A DNA stretch of 64,000 nucleotides, from positions 167,161 to 231,160 of the forward strand of contig JAOUJW010000004.1 in assembly GCA_029882975.1 (NCBI GenBank), read 5' to 3'. The translations under genes and the position numbers were made by a program. A model generated the notes under the pieces. The model did no database searches, was not told where the DNA came from, and worked only from the letters and a program-made list of their open reading frames with translations. The DNA is from Gammaproteobacteria bacterium. GTDB taxonomy: Bacteria > Pseudomonadota > Gammaproteobacteria > SZUA-152. Positions 18,283 to 28,902 of the stretch are shown piece after piece (positions within the stretch are counted from its first letter, which is position 1; each line of letters opens with the position of its first letter).

Positions 18283-19432
18283 AGTAAACTTTTCCCGAAT
18301 TATATAAGTGCAGCAATAAACTAAAAGTATTGTCCATATTTAAGTAGGGCTCAAGTTCGTTGTGACGGTAACATCGTTGGTTGCAAATTAATCGAGCCAG
18401 TTTCAGTTGTTCCCGGTCTATGGGAATCCCATTTCCGTCAATGACTAACTCGCGGTTTGACGGCAGATCCATGAAGGCAAAGCGGCTGTACTCGCTGCGA
18501 TACAGCTTACCCGATTGAGCCAGTTCTTGGAGAAAATGTTGCGGGGAGCAGGGTGCCGGTTCCGGTAAGGGATCATTGGCCGGTTCGGTAACCAGTTCGG
18601 CAAACCAACGGTCTTTCGGAACCTGTTGGAATTGAGTCTGTAACGTTGCCGAGATTTTTTCCAATGTCTGCGCAGTAATTTCTCCACTGTAGCGCTGCAG
18701 TTCCAGATCCGGGTCGGTGTAACGCAGCTCTCCCTGTCGGTTGATATGACGGATAACTTGCTCCAGATAAGCGGACAAGAGATCTGCATAGGTTGGGGCT
18801 CGAAATCCAACAGAGATCGTAATGCAGTCTTCCAGGGCTACCCCGTAGTGACTGACTCCGGGTGGGAGATACAAAATGTCACCCGGCTCTACAATCCATT
18901 CGTCCTCTGCCTCAAAAGATTTGAGGATGTGTAAGTCAATATTGGCATAGAAATCTTCCGGGGCGTAGACTTTGCTGTTAATTTGCCAACGTCTTTTTCC
19001 CATGGCTTGTATCAGAAACACATCGTACTGATCCAGATGGGGGCCGACAGAGCCGTGCTTGGGCGCGAAACTCACCATGACATCATCAACGCGCCAATTG
19101 GGTATAAAATTAAACCGGTCCAATAACAGCGCAAGGTCGGTATGATATTTATTGCATTCCTGTACCAATAAAGTCCAATGGCTGTCCGGCAGGGCTAAAA
19201 AATCGGCCTCACTGAACGGGCCATAGTCGCATTGCCAATAAGGCGCTTGGGAAAGCTCGCGCACAATCCGCGATTCCACTTCCTCGTCACAAGCCAGCCC
19301 AGCCAGTTGTTCCGGCGTCAGTGGGCAGGAATAGTTCTCCAATGCTGCCTTCACAAATAAAGGCCGTTTTTGCCAATATTGCTGCAGAAAAGTTTCTCGG
19401 GACAAAGTGCCTAAAGGTGATGGTTTCGTCAT
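18257..19432 (-). CDS. roxA: Ribosomal protein uL16 3-hydroxylase (JmjC-type oxygenase RoxA/YcfD)
   Basis: 391 residues from the ATG at 19432; an upstream in-frame start at 19522 would add 30 residues unlike the family. The cupin/JmjC core has HLDQYDVFLIQAMGKRRW with the Fe(II)-binding His-x-Asp, and LPPGVSHYG supplying the distal His. The family hydroxylates an arginine of ribosomal protein uL16 using 2-oxoglutarate and O2, with a C-terminal dimerisation and winged-helix part. From memory, an oxygenase of this type lies beside purB and a GNAT gene in Pseudomonas, as here. Confidence 0.9.
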   Translation of the reverse strand: MTKPSPLGTLSRETFLQQYWQKRPLFVKAALENYSCPLTPEQLAGLACDEEVESRIVRELSQAPYWQCDYGPFSEADFLALPDSHWTLLVQECNKYHTDLALLLDRFNFIPNWRVDDVMVSFAPKHGSVGPHLDQYDVFLIQAMGKRRWQINSKVYAPEDFYANIDLHILKSFEAEDEWIVEPGDILYLPPGVSHYGVALEDCITISVGFRAPTYADLLSAYLEQVIRHINRQGELRYTDPDLELQRYSGEITAQTLEKISATLQTQFQQVPKDRWFAELVTEPANDPLPEPAPCSPQHFLQELAQSGKLYRSEYSRFAFMDLPSNRELVIDGNGIPIDREQLKLARLICNQRCYRHNELEPYLNMDNTFSLLLHLYNSGKVYFDDDDTET

Positions 19433-19565
19433 AAGAACCAGTATACCACTGCGCACAAGCAGGGTGGTACGATTGGCGTACGCGTTTCGGAAACACGCAT
19501 ACTCCCGGTGCGTTGAAACCACCTGCTACAATTTTCAGTGACAGCACAAAACTTTTTCGACCCCA

Positions 19566-19597
19566 TAAAAAAAGCTGCACCAAGGGGTGTGCAGCTT
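19566..19597 (-). terminator. Intrinsic terminator, minus strand
   Basis: AAGCTGCAC and GTGCAGCTT (19572-19597) form a 9-bp stem with an 8-nt loop. On the minus strand the stem is followed by a run of T residues (19573-19566). It lies 134 bp before the roxA start, so it ends something transcribed leftward from upstream. Confidence 0.75.
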
Positions 19598-19756
19598 GAA
19601 TGGACTACGGGCTTAGCAGATAGCCTGGGGAGAGACTGGAATGAGATGGTGCCGTAATCCCATTGCAATAGAGTATGGTAGATTCGCGCCGGCTTTTCTG
19701 TGATGGCTTTCACAGTTCACTGAGGGGCCAATTAAAAAGAGTGTAAAAGAAGTATT
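19598..19756 (-). ncRNA. Possible small RNA between two leftward terminators
   Basis: The minus strand between the terminators at 19790-19757 and 19597-19566 has no credible reading frame, yet a second strong terminator follows within 160 bp, which implies transcription starting inside. I see no convincing promoter and recognise no known RNA family (it does not look like 6S, 4.5S or tmRNA). It may alternatively be part of the roxA leader, with the terminator acting as an attenuator. Confidence 0.25.
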
Positions 19757-19790
19757 AAAAAAAAAGGGGTGCTAAAGGTGCACCCCTTTT
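19757..19790 (-). terminator. Intrinsic terminator, strongest on minus strand
   Basis: AAAAGGGGTGC (19762-19772) and GCACCCCTTTT (19780-19790) pair over 11 bp with a 7-nt loop. The minus-strand copy is followed by nine T residues. The plus strand has only the four stem T residues. It most likely ends the purB transcript about 290 bp after the stop codon. Confidence 0.8.
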
Positions 19791-20080
19791 AGAAGGGGAG
19801 GTGTGACCAATATCGGGGGGGATAGGTTGGTCACGCCAATGATGTTGCATTGAGTGTGCCAAAAGTTATTGTGTCATTGTGGCGCGGTGTCAGAGTGCTT
19901 GAGAGGTGTAATGTGGCTGACAATATAGTCGGGATTGACCGGGGGCAGGCAGAGAGGGGTAAGTTTTTGGGTGATACTTTCTTAAGTAACTCCCATCCTG
20001 GTTGGGATGGGAGCAGTCATGGTTTTAGCTTTGCCATTTCGCGTCAAAAAACGAACAAAGCTGTCAGTTGCCTGACGGTA
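19791..20080. other. 290-bp non-coding tail of purB with two hairpins
   Basis: No gene seen. GTGACCAA/TTGGTCAC (19803-19834, 16-nt loop with a G7 run) and CTCCCATCC/GGATGGGAG (19990-20013, 6-nt loop) are perfect inverted repeats. Together with the terminator at 19757 they make a long structured 3' region, which could also release a 3'-derived RNA. Confidence 0.45.
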
Positions 20081-21463
<1,383 letters not shown>

Positions 21464-21563
21464 CTAAGAAAAGGCGACATGATACCGTATTCCGTTGATC
21501 CTGTCGGAAGAAATTGAGTTTCCCTGTCAAAACAATATTGTAAATACACGCGCCGCAGTAATT

Positions 21564-21572
21564 TGGTATAAT
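21564..21572 (+). promoter_or_regulatory. Extended -10 promoter for acnB
   Basis: TGGTATAAT gives a TGn extension plus a consensus -10 hexamer (21567-21572), 44 bp upstream of the acnB ATG. No good -35 is seen at 17 bp, as is common for extended -10 promoters. Confidence 0.55.
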
Positions 21573-21616
21573 CTGGCCCCTTTTTAATTGAATTTTGGAT
21601 TCTTACCGTACCTATC

Positions 21617-24178
21617 ATGATTGAAGAATACAGAAAACACGTAGCTGAGCGACAGGCGCAAGGCCTGCCCCCATTAGCCTTGGATGCGGGGCAAGTAGCC
21701 GCACTGGTGGAGTTGTTGAAACAACCGCCTGCCGGAGAAGAAAATTTCCTATTGGATTTATTGACGCATCGGGTACCGCCTGGAGTGGATGCGGCGGCCT
21801 ATGTCAAAGCGGGTTTTTTGGCGGCTGTCGCCAAAGGTGAAACCCAATGTTCCCTGATTGATCCGGTCAAAGCAACGGAATTATTGGGTACCATGTTTGG
21901 GGGTTACAACATTCAATCCCTAATTGACTTGTTGGATGTGGATGCTCTGGCACCCACGGCGGCACAGGCTTTGAGCAAGACCCTGTTAATATTTGATGCT
22001 TATCATGATGTGGTGGCGAAGTCTCAAAGTAACACCCACGCGAAGCTGGTAGTGGATGCTTGGGCGGAGGCGCGTTGGTTTCTGGATCGTCCCGCTTTAG
22101 CGGAAGAGATCAAGGTTACTGTGTTTAAGGTGCCCGGTGAAACCAACACGGACGATTTATCGCCGGCTTCGGAAGCCTGGAGTCGACCGGACATCCCCTT
22201 GCACGCCAAGAGTATGCTGGTTAATAAAATACCCGATGCCTTGGATCAAATTGAGCAACTGCGACACAAGAATTATCCCTTAGCCTATGTGGGCGATGTG
22301 GTAGGTACGGGTTCATCGCGAAAATCAGCGATTAACTCGGTGTTGTGGCATATGGGTGATGATATTCCCTATGTGCCCAATAAACGCCAGGGTGGAGTGG
22401 TATTGGGCGGCAAGATAGCACCTATCTTTTTTAACACAGCAGAGGACTCCGGCGCTTTGCCCATTGAGTGTGATGTGAGTCAGCTCAACACCGGTGACGT
22501 CATTACCATCAAACCGTACGCCGGTGAGATTCTCAATGAAAACGGCGACGTGATCAGCCGTTTTGATCTGAAACCCTCCACCATGGCGGACGAAGTTCGA
22601 GCCGGTGGCCGCATACCTTTGATCATAGGGCGTTCCTTGACGGATAAAACCCGCGAGGCCTTGAAGCTGTCAGTCTCTGATGTGTTTCAACGACCGGTGG
22701 CTCCCGCGGATACCGGTAAGGGTTTTACTCTGGCGCAGAAAATGGTGGGACGTGCTTGTGGCGTGGAGGGCATACGCCCCGGCACCTATTGCGAACCGCG
22801 TATGACGACCGTAGGTTCACAAGACACCACCGGTGCAATGACGCGTGATGAGTTAAAAGAATTGGCTTGTCTGGGATTTTCAGCTGATTTGGTCATGCAA
22901 AGTTTTTGTCACACGGCAGCCTATCCCAAACCCGTAGACATTAAGCTGCAACACGATTTGCCTGAATTTATCCAAGACCGCGGTGGTGTATCCTTACGTC
23001 CCGGTGATGGCGTGATTCATTCCTGGCTCAATCGTATGTTACTGCCGGACACCGTTGGTACAGGGGGGGATTCTCACACCCGTTTCCCTATTGGTATCAG
23101 TTTTCCTGCCGGCTCCGGCTTGGTTGCTTTTGGTGCGGCACTCGGGGTTACGCCTTTGGATATGCCCGAGTCTGTATTAGTTCGTTTCAAAGGTGAGATG
23201 CAACCGGGCATTACTCTGCGCGATTTGGTCAATGCCATACCCTATATTGCCATTCAAAAAGGTTTGTTGACCTTAGACAAAAAAGGTAAAAAGAACGTTT
23301 TCTCCGGTCGCATTTTAGAGATCGAAGGTTTGCCCGATCTGAAAGTGGAGCAGGCGTTTGAATTATCTGATGCTTCGGCAGAGCGTTCCGCCGGTGGTTG
23401 TACCATCAAGCTGAACAAAGCCCCCGTTATTGAATATCTCAATTCCAATGTCACCCTGCTCAAGTGGATGATTGCCATGGACTATGGTGATCAGCGTACC
23501 CTGCAACGTCGCATTGATGCCATGCAGGCCTGGTTGGATCAGCCGGAATTGTTAGAGGCGGATGCGGACGCTGAGTACGCGGAAATTATCGAAATTGACT
23601 TGAACCAAATTACAGAGCCTTTGCTCGCCTGCCCCAATGACCCGGATGATATTAAACCGTTATCCGCGGTGGCCGGTGCCCCCGTGGACGAAGTGTTTAT
23701 CGGTTCCTGTATGACCAATATCGGTCACTATCGTGCAGCGGGCAAAGTACTGGAAAGCGTTTCGGGTGCCGTGCCCACACGTTTGTGGATAGTTCCACCA
23801 ACCAAGATGGATGCGCATCAATTAACCGAAGAAGGGTACTATTCCATTTACGGTAAAGTAGGAGCACGTACTGAAGTGCCCGGTTGTTCTCTGTGTATGG
23901 GTAACCAGGCCCGAGTTGCCGACGGTGCTACTGTCGTTTCCACGTCCACGCGAAACTTTCCCAACCGCATGGGTAAAGATTCTAATGTCTACCTGGGGTC
24001 TGCTGAACTGTCCGCGGTAGCCGCCGTGATGGGTAAAATCCCTACCCCGGAACAGTACCAGGAAGCAGTTAAGAGCTTGGCCCCCATGGCGGCGGATGTA
24101 TATCGCTATCTTAACTTTGATCAAATGCCGGACTATAAAGACATCGCCGATTCGGTGGTACCGGTACAATTAACTTGA
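21617..24178 (+). CDS. acnB: Bifunctional aconitate hydratase B / 2-methylisocitrate dehydratase
   Basis: 853 residues, normal for AcnB. The order is the B-type one: an N-terminal HEAT-like helical domain (1-160), the swivel domain (about 170-370, with [14 protein letters not shown]), then the cluster-binding core. The three [4Fe-4S] ligands are in [10 protein letters not shown] and [10 protein letters not shown]. Substrate loops [15 protein letters not shown] and [11 protein letters not shown] are intact. AcnB interconverts citrate and isocitrate in the TCA cycle and, in some bacteria, dehydrates or hydrates 2-methylcitrate intermediates; the apo form can bind mRNA. Monocistronic by appearance, divergent from purB. 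Confidence 0.97.
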   Translation: MIEEYRKHVAERQAQGLPPLALDAGQVAALVELLKQPPAGEENFLLDLLTHRVPPGVDAAAYVKAGFLAAVAKGETQCSLIDPVKATELLGTMFGGYNIQSLIDLLDVDALAPTAAQALSKTLLIFDAYHDVVAKSQSNTHAKLVVDAWAEARWFLDRPALAEEIKVTVFKVPGETNTDDLSPASEAWSRPDIPLHAKSMLVNKIPDALDQIEQLRHKNYPLAYVGDVVGTGSSRKSAINSVLWHMGDDIPYVPNKRQGGVVLGGKIAPIFFNTAEDSGALPIECDVSQLNTGDVITIKPYAGEILNENGDVISRFDLKPSTMADEVRAGGRIPLIIGRSLTDKTREALKLSVSDVFQRPVAPADTGKGFTLAQKMVGRACGVEGIRPGTYCEPRMTTVGSQDTTGAMTRDELKELACLGFSADLVMQSFCHTAAYPKPVDIKLQHDLPEFIQDRGGVSLRPGDGVIHSWLNRMLLPDTVGTGGDSHTRFPIGISFPAGSGLVAFGAALGVTPLDMPESVLVRFKGEMQPGITLRDLVNAIPYIAIQKGLLTLDKKGKKNVFSGRILEIEGLPDLKVEQAFELSDASAERSAGGCTIKLNKAPVIEYLNSNVTLLKWMIAMDYGDQRTLQRRIDAMQAWLDQPELLEADADAEYAEIIEIDLNQITEPLLACPNDPDDIKPLSAVAGAPVDEVFIGSCMTNIGHYRAAGKVLESVSGAVPTRLWIVPPTKMDAHQLTEEGYYSIYGKVGARTEVPGCSLCMGNQARVADGATVVSTSTRNFPNRMGKDSNVYLGSAELSAVAAVMGKIPTPEQYQEAVKSLAPMAADVYRYLNFDQMPDYKDIADSVVPVQLT

Positions 24179-24221
24179 TTTAAGGTAATGCGGCGAACGC
24201 ATTTTGTGATTGTCATCGTAG

Positions 24222-24258
24222 CGCGGGCACGGTTTTTTTAGAGAGAATTGTGCCCGCG
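24222..24258 (+). terminator. GC-rich inverted repeat after acnB
   Basis: CGCGGGCAC (24222-24230) and GTGCCCGCG (24250-24258) pair over 9 bp with a 19-nt loop that contains a T7 run. It starts 44 bp after the acnB stop. The T-run inside the loop is unusual for an intrinsic terminator, so the terminator call is tentative. Confidence 0.4.
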
Positions 24259-24356
24259 ACTGCGACGCCTAACCCGCCACGCAAAAGCGCAAATGACGGT
24301 GCCACACCACCCAAGTTCGAAAATCCGCTCACATCGCAACCCGGTACAGAGCCGCT

Positions 24357-24398
24357 CTCGGTAACTGCTCCTCGGTAACTGCTCCTCGGTAACTGCTC
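24357..24398. repeat. Three tandem copies of a 14-bp unit
   Basis: CTCGGTAACTGCTC is repeated three times without change (24357-24370, 24371-24384, 24385-24398). It is non-coding, with no spacers. Confidence 0.9.
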
Positions 24399-24399
24399 C

Positions 24400-24465
24400 T
24401 GCGTTACCCTACTTACTGGCGTCCTGCCTTAATGCGTTACCCTACTTACAGGCGTCCTGCCTCAG
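24400..24465. repeat. Two tandem copies of a 33-bp unit
   Basis: 24400-24432 and 24433-24465 are near-identical. Each starts TGCGTTACCCTACTTAC and differs at only three positions (T/A in ACTGG/ACAGG, and the last bases TAA/CAG). It directly follows the 14-bp repeat, so the tract has two different repeat periods back to back. Confidence 0.88.
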
Positions 24466-24971
24466 TGCGCCGCTTTTTATAACGGTAAAGAATAAACTAA
24501 GCAGAAAATCTGAGTAGCAATCTTTGTATGTGTAAAATATTTCGACTCTTGCGCAAATTTTAAACGCGAAGTTAAAATATTCTATAACTGTTCACGATTA
24601 GTAATGTTATTGGTGTAAAATACCGTTGCTGTGGCATAGCAACCAAACTGAAACCGATAATTGCTGTGGCGACTGCGTGATAAATCGGTGAGACTTTGGT
24701 GATAGATTCGGGTGCTAAGAATTGCCGAATTGGATTTGTGAGTGACCTGTTAAAAAAATTAGAAACTTTGTCATCTGTCTATTTTTATTTTCAACACATC
24801 TACGGAACCGCTGATCTTCCTGGGTGAGTGATTGATTAAGAATGGAGTCAATAATCGATACGAGAAGCTTTGGGTCAATGAAGTAGAGGCCGTCGGGTTT
24901 TTCGTTTCCTAAGTTGCCCCGTTGTTGTCAACCATTGTTAAGAATTTGTGTAAGAACAAAGAGGATTTGTC
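24466..24971. other. About 500-bp AT-rich intergenic region before the csgG-like gene
   Basis: No reading frame worth calling. A small hairpin (GTTGCT/AGCAAC near 24630) and several AT tracts are present. It should contain the promoter of the csgG-like gene; no convincing -35/-10, sigma-54 or sigma-28 pattern was found. The ribosome site AGAGGA just before 24972 is clear. Confidence 0.4.
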
Positions 24972-26288
24972 ATGAATCATTTGCCTGCTTCAAAGCGTCT
25001 TTTAGTCATTTTATTCGGAAGTTTATTGTTGTCCGGCTGTTTAAGCTCTATGCCCATGCTGGGGGGCGGTTCCGGTAATGTTGTAACCGGAGGTGCTGCC
25101 GGGAGCGCCGCCGGCAACAAAAACAGTAAATTGGCAAGTTGCGACAAAACATTGGGTACCTTAACTATATTTGAAGATACGAGCCTGCCTTGGTGGGGTT
25201 ACTATAGAAACCATTATCCCAAGTTGGGTTCCACGGTTCCCGTAATTCGCAATATGATTCAACAGTCCAACTGTTTTGTTATTGTCGAGCGCGGTCGGGC
25301 CATGCAAGCCATGCAAAGAGAGCGGCAGCTGATGCAGGCAGGCGATTTACGAGGCAATAGCAATTTCGGTAAAGGCCAAATGGCTGCAGCGGATTACACC
25401 TTAAGCCCATCCGTGACATTCGAGCAAAGTAATATGGGACGTATCGCCGCAGCGGCGCGCAGTTTCTTACCGTTTGGCGGTGCTTCGGTAGGATCGAAGA
25501 GCAATGAAGCTTCCACAACCTTGCTCATGATTGATAACCGTTCCGGTGTTCAAGTGTCATCTTCCGTGGGCAGCGCCAAGAACTTCGATTTCAGTATTGC
25601 CGGTTTTTCCTGGGGTGGCAAAGGTTTTGCCAGTGGCAGCGGCTATGCCAACTCAGCTGAAGGTAAAGTTATTATTGCGGCTTTTGCGGATTCCTACAAT
25701 CAAATGGTTCAAGCATTGCGTAATTATAAACCTCAAGTGGTCGAAGGTGGATTGGGTACCGGTGGTGCTTTGAAAGTGGATGGTGCAGTCAATGCCCAAC
25801 CTCAAGTAAAGGCAAGCGTCAAACCGAAACCAATGAAACCGGTGGCAGTTAACAGTAATGGTAGTATCAATGTCAAAAGCAGCGGAACCAGTCACGTCAC
25901 GGTGGATCAGTATGATGAGCAGGCATTGAATGAGTATTATGGGGCATTGAAGCAAGCGGTTGAACACTTGTCTCAATTTGCCGCTATGACACCCGCACAA
26001 GTTAATGCATTCGAACGGCATAATAATACCGGAATTAGTTTATGGACCATATTGTGGTCACCCAGCTTCTCTGGAAAGTTGGAAACATCCAAAATTGAAC
26101 TGGAATCCTGGCCAATGGATGCAAAACAAAAAGGTTGGAAGATTTTGGGTAGGAAGATTAAAAAGTACAATAAACTGTTCTTCAAGCACAGAGACACTTT
26201 GTTGTCGAGTGAAAACCTTGATGATAGCGTTAAGAATAGATTAAAGGGCGTTGAGCTGGTAACCGAAGTCAGTCTGTTCCAAGAGTAA
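24972..26288 (+). CDS. CsgG/HfaB-family outer-membrane lipoprotein with C-terminal extension
   Basis: 438 residues. Signal sequence with lipobox LSGC (Cys23), then a glycine-rich stretch (35-50). A CsgG-like domain follows (about 55-250), recognisable by LTIFEDTS, the helix FVIVERGRAMQAMQRERQLMQ, AADYTLSPSVTF, and a later glycine-rich strand region (FSWGGKGFASGSGY) that would match the membrane-spanning strands. CsgG forms the outer-membrane pore for curli export and HfaB a holdfast anchor. About 170 further residues, including a basic segment (KPKPMKP) and a helical C-terminus, are not part of E. coli CsgG. No curli subunit or csgE/F gene is adjacent, so the exported partner is unknown. Confidence 0.72.
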   Translation: MNHLPASKRLLVILFGSLLLSGCLSSMPMLGGGSGNVVTGGAAGSAAGNKNSKLASCDKTLGTLTIFEDTSLPWWGYYRNHYPKLGSTVPVIRNMIQQSNCFVIVERGRAMQAMQRERQLMQAGDLRGNSNFGKGQMAAADYTLSPSVTFEQSNMGRIAAAARSFLPFGGASVGSKSNEASTTLLMIDNRSGVQVSSSVGSAKNFDFSIAGFSWGGKGFASGSGYANSAEGKVIIAAFADSYNQMVQALRNYKPQVVEGGLGTGGALKVDGAVNAQPQVKASVKPKPMKPVAVNSNGSINVKSSGTSHVTVDQYDEQALNEYYGALKQAVEHLSQFAAMTPAQVNAFERHNNTGISLWTILWSPSFSGKLETSKIELESWPMDAKQKGWKILGRKIKKYNKLFFKHRDTLLSSENLDDSVKNRLKGVELVTEVSLFQE

Positions 26289-26324
26289 CAAAATTTCCTC
26301 CGGTTAAGATGAAAGAGATGAAAG

Positions 26325-26357
26325 AAAGGCCGGCACCGAACAAGTGCCGGCCTTTTT
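26325..26357. terminator. Bidirectional intrinsic terminator
   Basis: AAAGGCCGGCAC and GTGCCGGCCTTT form a 12-bp stem with a 7-nt loop, followed on the plus strand by further T residues. It separates the convergent csgG-like gene and hflD and probably serves both. Confidence 0.88.
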
Positions 26358-26381
26358 ACAAATCAGAGGGTAGTCACACAG

Positions 26382-27035
26382 TTAGTGCAAGACCCGTCGT
26401 GCTTCCTCCACAATTATTCTAGCTTCGCTAATGAGTTTTTCCCGCTGAAATAACATATGCCAACGGCTACCGCCGCATTGACGCCACAATACGGTAGCAC
26501 GTACGGCGGCCAGCAAAAGTGCGCGAATTTTGTTGGCGTTATCCTGATTGCTGAGTAAATGGGATTCTCCGCTAACCATGATTCTTGGTTTGAGTGTACT
26601 GATGGTTTTAGTATACAAGTCGGCTAGATTGGCGATGACATTTTCATGGGTAGGCGAAAAATGCTCAGCTTGTGCGGCGGCGCGATCAACGCCGTCGCGA
26701 ACTTTTTCCAATAGGTCAGGACGTTTAATTAACTTACGCTCCAGCAACATGATATTGACCACATATTTGGTTAACTCCATATCGCGGGATTTTTTTCGAT
26801 CACCCTCGTTAGCGACACCCAGTTGGGATAATAACTCCTTACAGCCTTCCAGCAGTTTTTCACGGCTACCGAAAACCGCTTCGGTGGAGTCGGCGTTTAG
26901 TTTCAAGACACTGTTTATGCAGGTGGTATAAACTTCCTGGTCCACCATGCCGGAGCGGGCAATCTGTTGGACCAGTTTGGTGGCTTGGAATACGCCTGCC
27001 AGAGCCAGGGTTCGATCTTTTGCGGTGTACGACAA
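26382..27035 (-). CDS. hflD: HflD, lysogenization regulator homologue
   Basis: 217 residues if translation starts at the TTG at 27035. GGAGG lies five bases upstream of it, overlapping another in-frame TTG at 27047 that has no site of its own. Family features are DRTLALAGVFQATKLVQQIA at the N-terminus, ELTKYVVNIMLLERKL, LADLYTKTISTLKPRI and LRAA-like ALLLAAVRATVLWRQCGGSRW. HflD is a peripheral membrane protein; in E. coli it affects lambda CII and is encoded next to mnmA and purB, but its normal role is unclear. Here it follows mnmA by 41 bp, presumably co-transcribed. Confidence 0.92.
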   Translation of the reverse strand: MSYTAKDRTLALAGVFQATKLVQQIARSGMVDQEVYTTCINSVLKLNADSTEAVFGSREKLLEGCKELLSQLGVANEGDRKKSRDMELTKYVVNIMLLERKLIKRPDLLEKVRDGVDRAAAQAEHFSPTHENVIANLADLYTKTISTLKPRIMVSGESHLLSNQDNANKIRALLLAAVRATVLWRQCGGSRWHMLFQREKLISEARIIVEEARRVLH

Positions 27036-27076
27036 TCTTTCCTCCAAATAAAAGTTCGGTGATTGTTAATACTTTA

Positions 27077-28174
27077 TTATTTAGCCTTGCTTATTTTATC
27101 AATGATACCACCACCCAGACATTCTTCACCTGAATAAAATACCACCGATTGGCCCGGAGTGATGGCACGTTGGGAATGGAGGAATACCACTTCGCACTCC
27201 GATTGGTCCAGGCGAACAATTTGACATTCCTGATCTTCTTGGCGGTACCGGGTTTTAGCTCGGCATTCAAAGGGAGCCTCAGGTGGCGGGCAGACCCAGT
27301 GCAGATCCTTGGCAATAAGTGATGAGCTCATGAGTGCGGGGTGATCATGGCCCTGAGTCACAATGAGTCGGTTATTGTCTAGATCTTTATCCACGACAAA
27401 CCAAGGCAGGCCATTACTGTCCTGGCGTCCACCGATACCTAGGCCTTGACGTTGGCCCATGGTGTAATACATCAGGCCATCGTGTCGGCCCACGATTTTG
27501 CCGTCCAGGTCACAAATCGATCCGGGTTGAGCGGGCAGGTATTTCTGCAAGAATTCTTTGAAATTGCGTTCACCAATAAAGCAAATACCAGTACTGTCTT
27601 TTTTAGAAAAGTTATGCAAACCGGCCTGGTGCGCCATTTGCCGTACCTGTTGCTTGTCCAAATCACCCAGGGGGAACAGCACTTTGGATAGCTGATACTG
27701 GTTTAAAGTGTATAAGAAATAGCTTTGGTCTTTATTAGGGTCGGCACCTTTCAGTAGTCGGTAATAACCGTCACGGAATGTTTTGCGAGCGTAATGACCT
27801 GTGGCAATGGATTCCGCACCCAGTTTCAGAGCATGTTCCAAAAAGGTTTTGAACTTGATTTCTTTGTTGCAAATGACGTCCGGATTGGGGGTTCGGCCTT
27901 GTTTGTATTCGGTCAAAAAATACTCAAATACCTTGTCCCAATATTCTCCGGAGAAATTACGAGTTAATAGAGAAATGCCTAAACGGTCGGCAACTTTTTG
28001 AGCATCGTCCAAATCCACGCTTGCTGAACAATAGCCATTATTATCGTCTTCCTCCCAGTTTTTCATAAACAAGGCACTCACATCGTGACCTTGTTGCTGC
28101 AATACTAATGCGCTAACCGAGGAATCCACGCCACCGGATAAACCCAACATTACTTTTTGTGTTTTCTGTTCCAT
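27077..28174 (-). CDS. mnmA: tRNA-specific 2-thiouridylase MnmA
   Basis: 365 residues. PP-loop [16 protein letters not shown] binds ATP; the catalytic cysteines are in [14 protein letters not shown] and [13 protein letters not shown]. MnmA inserts sulfur at C2 of the wobble uridine (s2U34) of tRNAs for Lys, Glu and Gln, taking persulfide from the Tus relay. The start overlaps the 3' end of rluE by 25 bp, so rluE-mnmA-hflD read as one minus-strand operon. Confidence 0.97.
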   Translation of the reverse strand: MEQKTQKVMLGLSGGVDSSVSALVLQQQGHDVSALFMKNWEEDDNNGYCSASVDLDDAQKVADRLGISLLTRNFSGEYWDKVFEYFLTEYKQGRTPNPDVICNKEIKFKTFLEHALKLGAESIATGHYARKTFRDGYYRLLKGADPNKDQSYFLYTLNQYQLSKVLFPLGDLDKQQVRQMAHQAGLHNFSKKDSTGICFIGERNFKEFLQKYLPAQPGSICDLDGKIVGRHDGLMYYTMGQRQGLGIGGRQDSNGLPWFVVDKDLDNNRLIVTQGHDHPALMSSSLIAKDLHWVCPPPEAPFECRAKTRYRQEDQECQIVRLDQSECEVVFLHSQRAITPGQSVVFYSGEECLGGGIIDKISKAK

Positions 28175-28794
28175 GATTTTGTGTTGCGTGGTGCTGACTT
28201 TTTTCTGTCTGTCTCATTGATTTGCAGTATTTTACGCCATTTCGCAGGTAATTGGTCAAAATTTAACTCGATAACACGAAATTCCCCCGGCGCTAAGTCT
28301 TCCAGACACCAGGGGCCAATACAGGTGCGGATCAAACGCAGCGTGGGATGGCCCACCGCAGCGGTCATGCGGCGAACTTGACGGTTTCTTCCTTCAGTTA
28401 GCTCGATTTGTAACCAAGTGGTGGGGATTTGAGCCCGGTGGCGTATCGGTGGGGTACGAGACCAAACAGAAGGATGGGGTAGCGGTCGGACCTTTGCCGG
28501 TTTGCTCATCCCGTCCTTTAATTCAATACCTTGGCGCAATTGTTCCAAAGCCGCCGCTGACGGGGTACCTTCTACCTGAACCCAGTAAGTCTTTGGGTAT
28601 TTGCTGCTGGGATGACTGATGAGATGTTGCAAAACACCATCATCCGTGAGTAGAACCAGACCTTCACTGTCGCGATCCAGGCGTCCGGCGGGATATACGG
28701 ATTTATAAGGAATAAAGTTTTTAAGCGTTTTTCTCTGATCTCTGTCAGAAAATTGCGTTAATACATCGAATGGCTTGTTGAATAGGACTATCAT
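28150..28794 (-). CDS. rluE: 23S rRNA pseudouridine synthase, RluE type
   Basis: 214 residues without an S4 domain. The RsuA/RluB/E/F family motif is [18 protein letters not shown] with the catalytic Asp, and later [23 protein letters not shown]. The short N-terminus ([15 protein letters not shown]) is typical of RluE, which makes pseudouridine 2457 in E. coli 23S rRNA. A basic, lysine-rich tail follows. It is the first gene of the rluE-mnmA-hflD run. Confidence 0.9.
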   Translation of the reverse strand: MIVLFNKPFDVLTQFSDRDQRKTLKNFIPYKSVYPAGRLDRDSEGLVLLTDDGVLQHLISHPSSKYPKTYWVQVEGTPSAAALEQLRQGIELKDGMSKPAKVRPLPHPSVWSRTPPIRHRAQIPTTWLQIELTEGRNRQVRRMTAAVGHPTLRLIRTCIGPWCLEDLAPGEFRVIELNFDQLPAKWRKILQINETDRKKSAPRNTKSWNRKHKK

Positions 28795-28804
28795 ATATAT
28801 GATA
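28789..28804. promoter_or_regulatory. 16-bp perfect palindrome over the rluE start codon
   Basis: TATCATATATATGATA is a perfect palindrome that includes the rluE ATG on the minus strand. It could be an operator or simply AT-rich leader sequence. No regulator is suggested by context. Confidence 0.3.
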
Positions 28805-28902
28805 TCTTACTGAGATATGTGGTTTGTGTTTTATATGGTTTTCGTATAACAAGCACGCTAAATCCAATATGATGCAGTAGACCGGCTTAGCGTCAGGAAT
28901 GA

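Noticed and set aside
24357..24465. CRISPR array
   Set aside because: Units are directly adjacent with no spacers, there are only three and two copies of two different units, and no cas genes are near.
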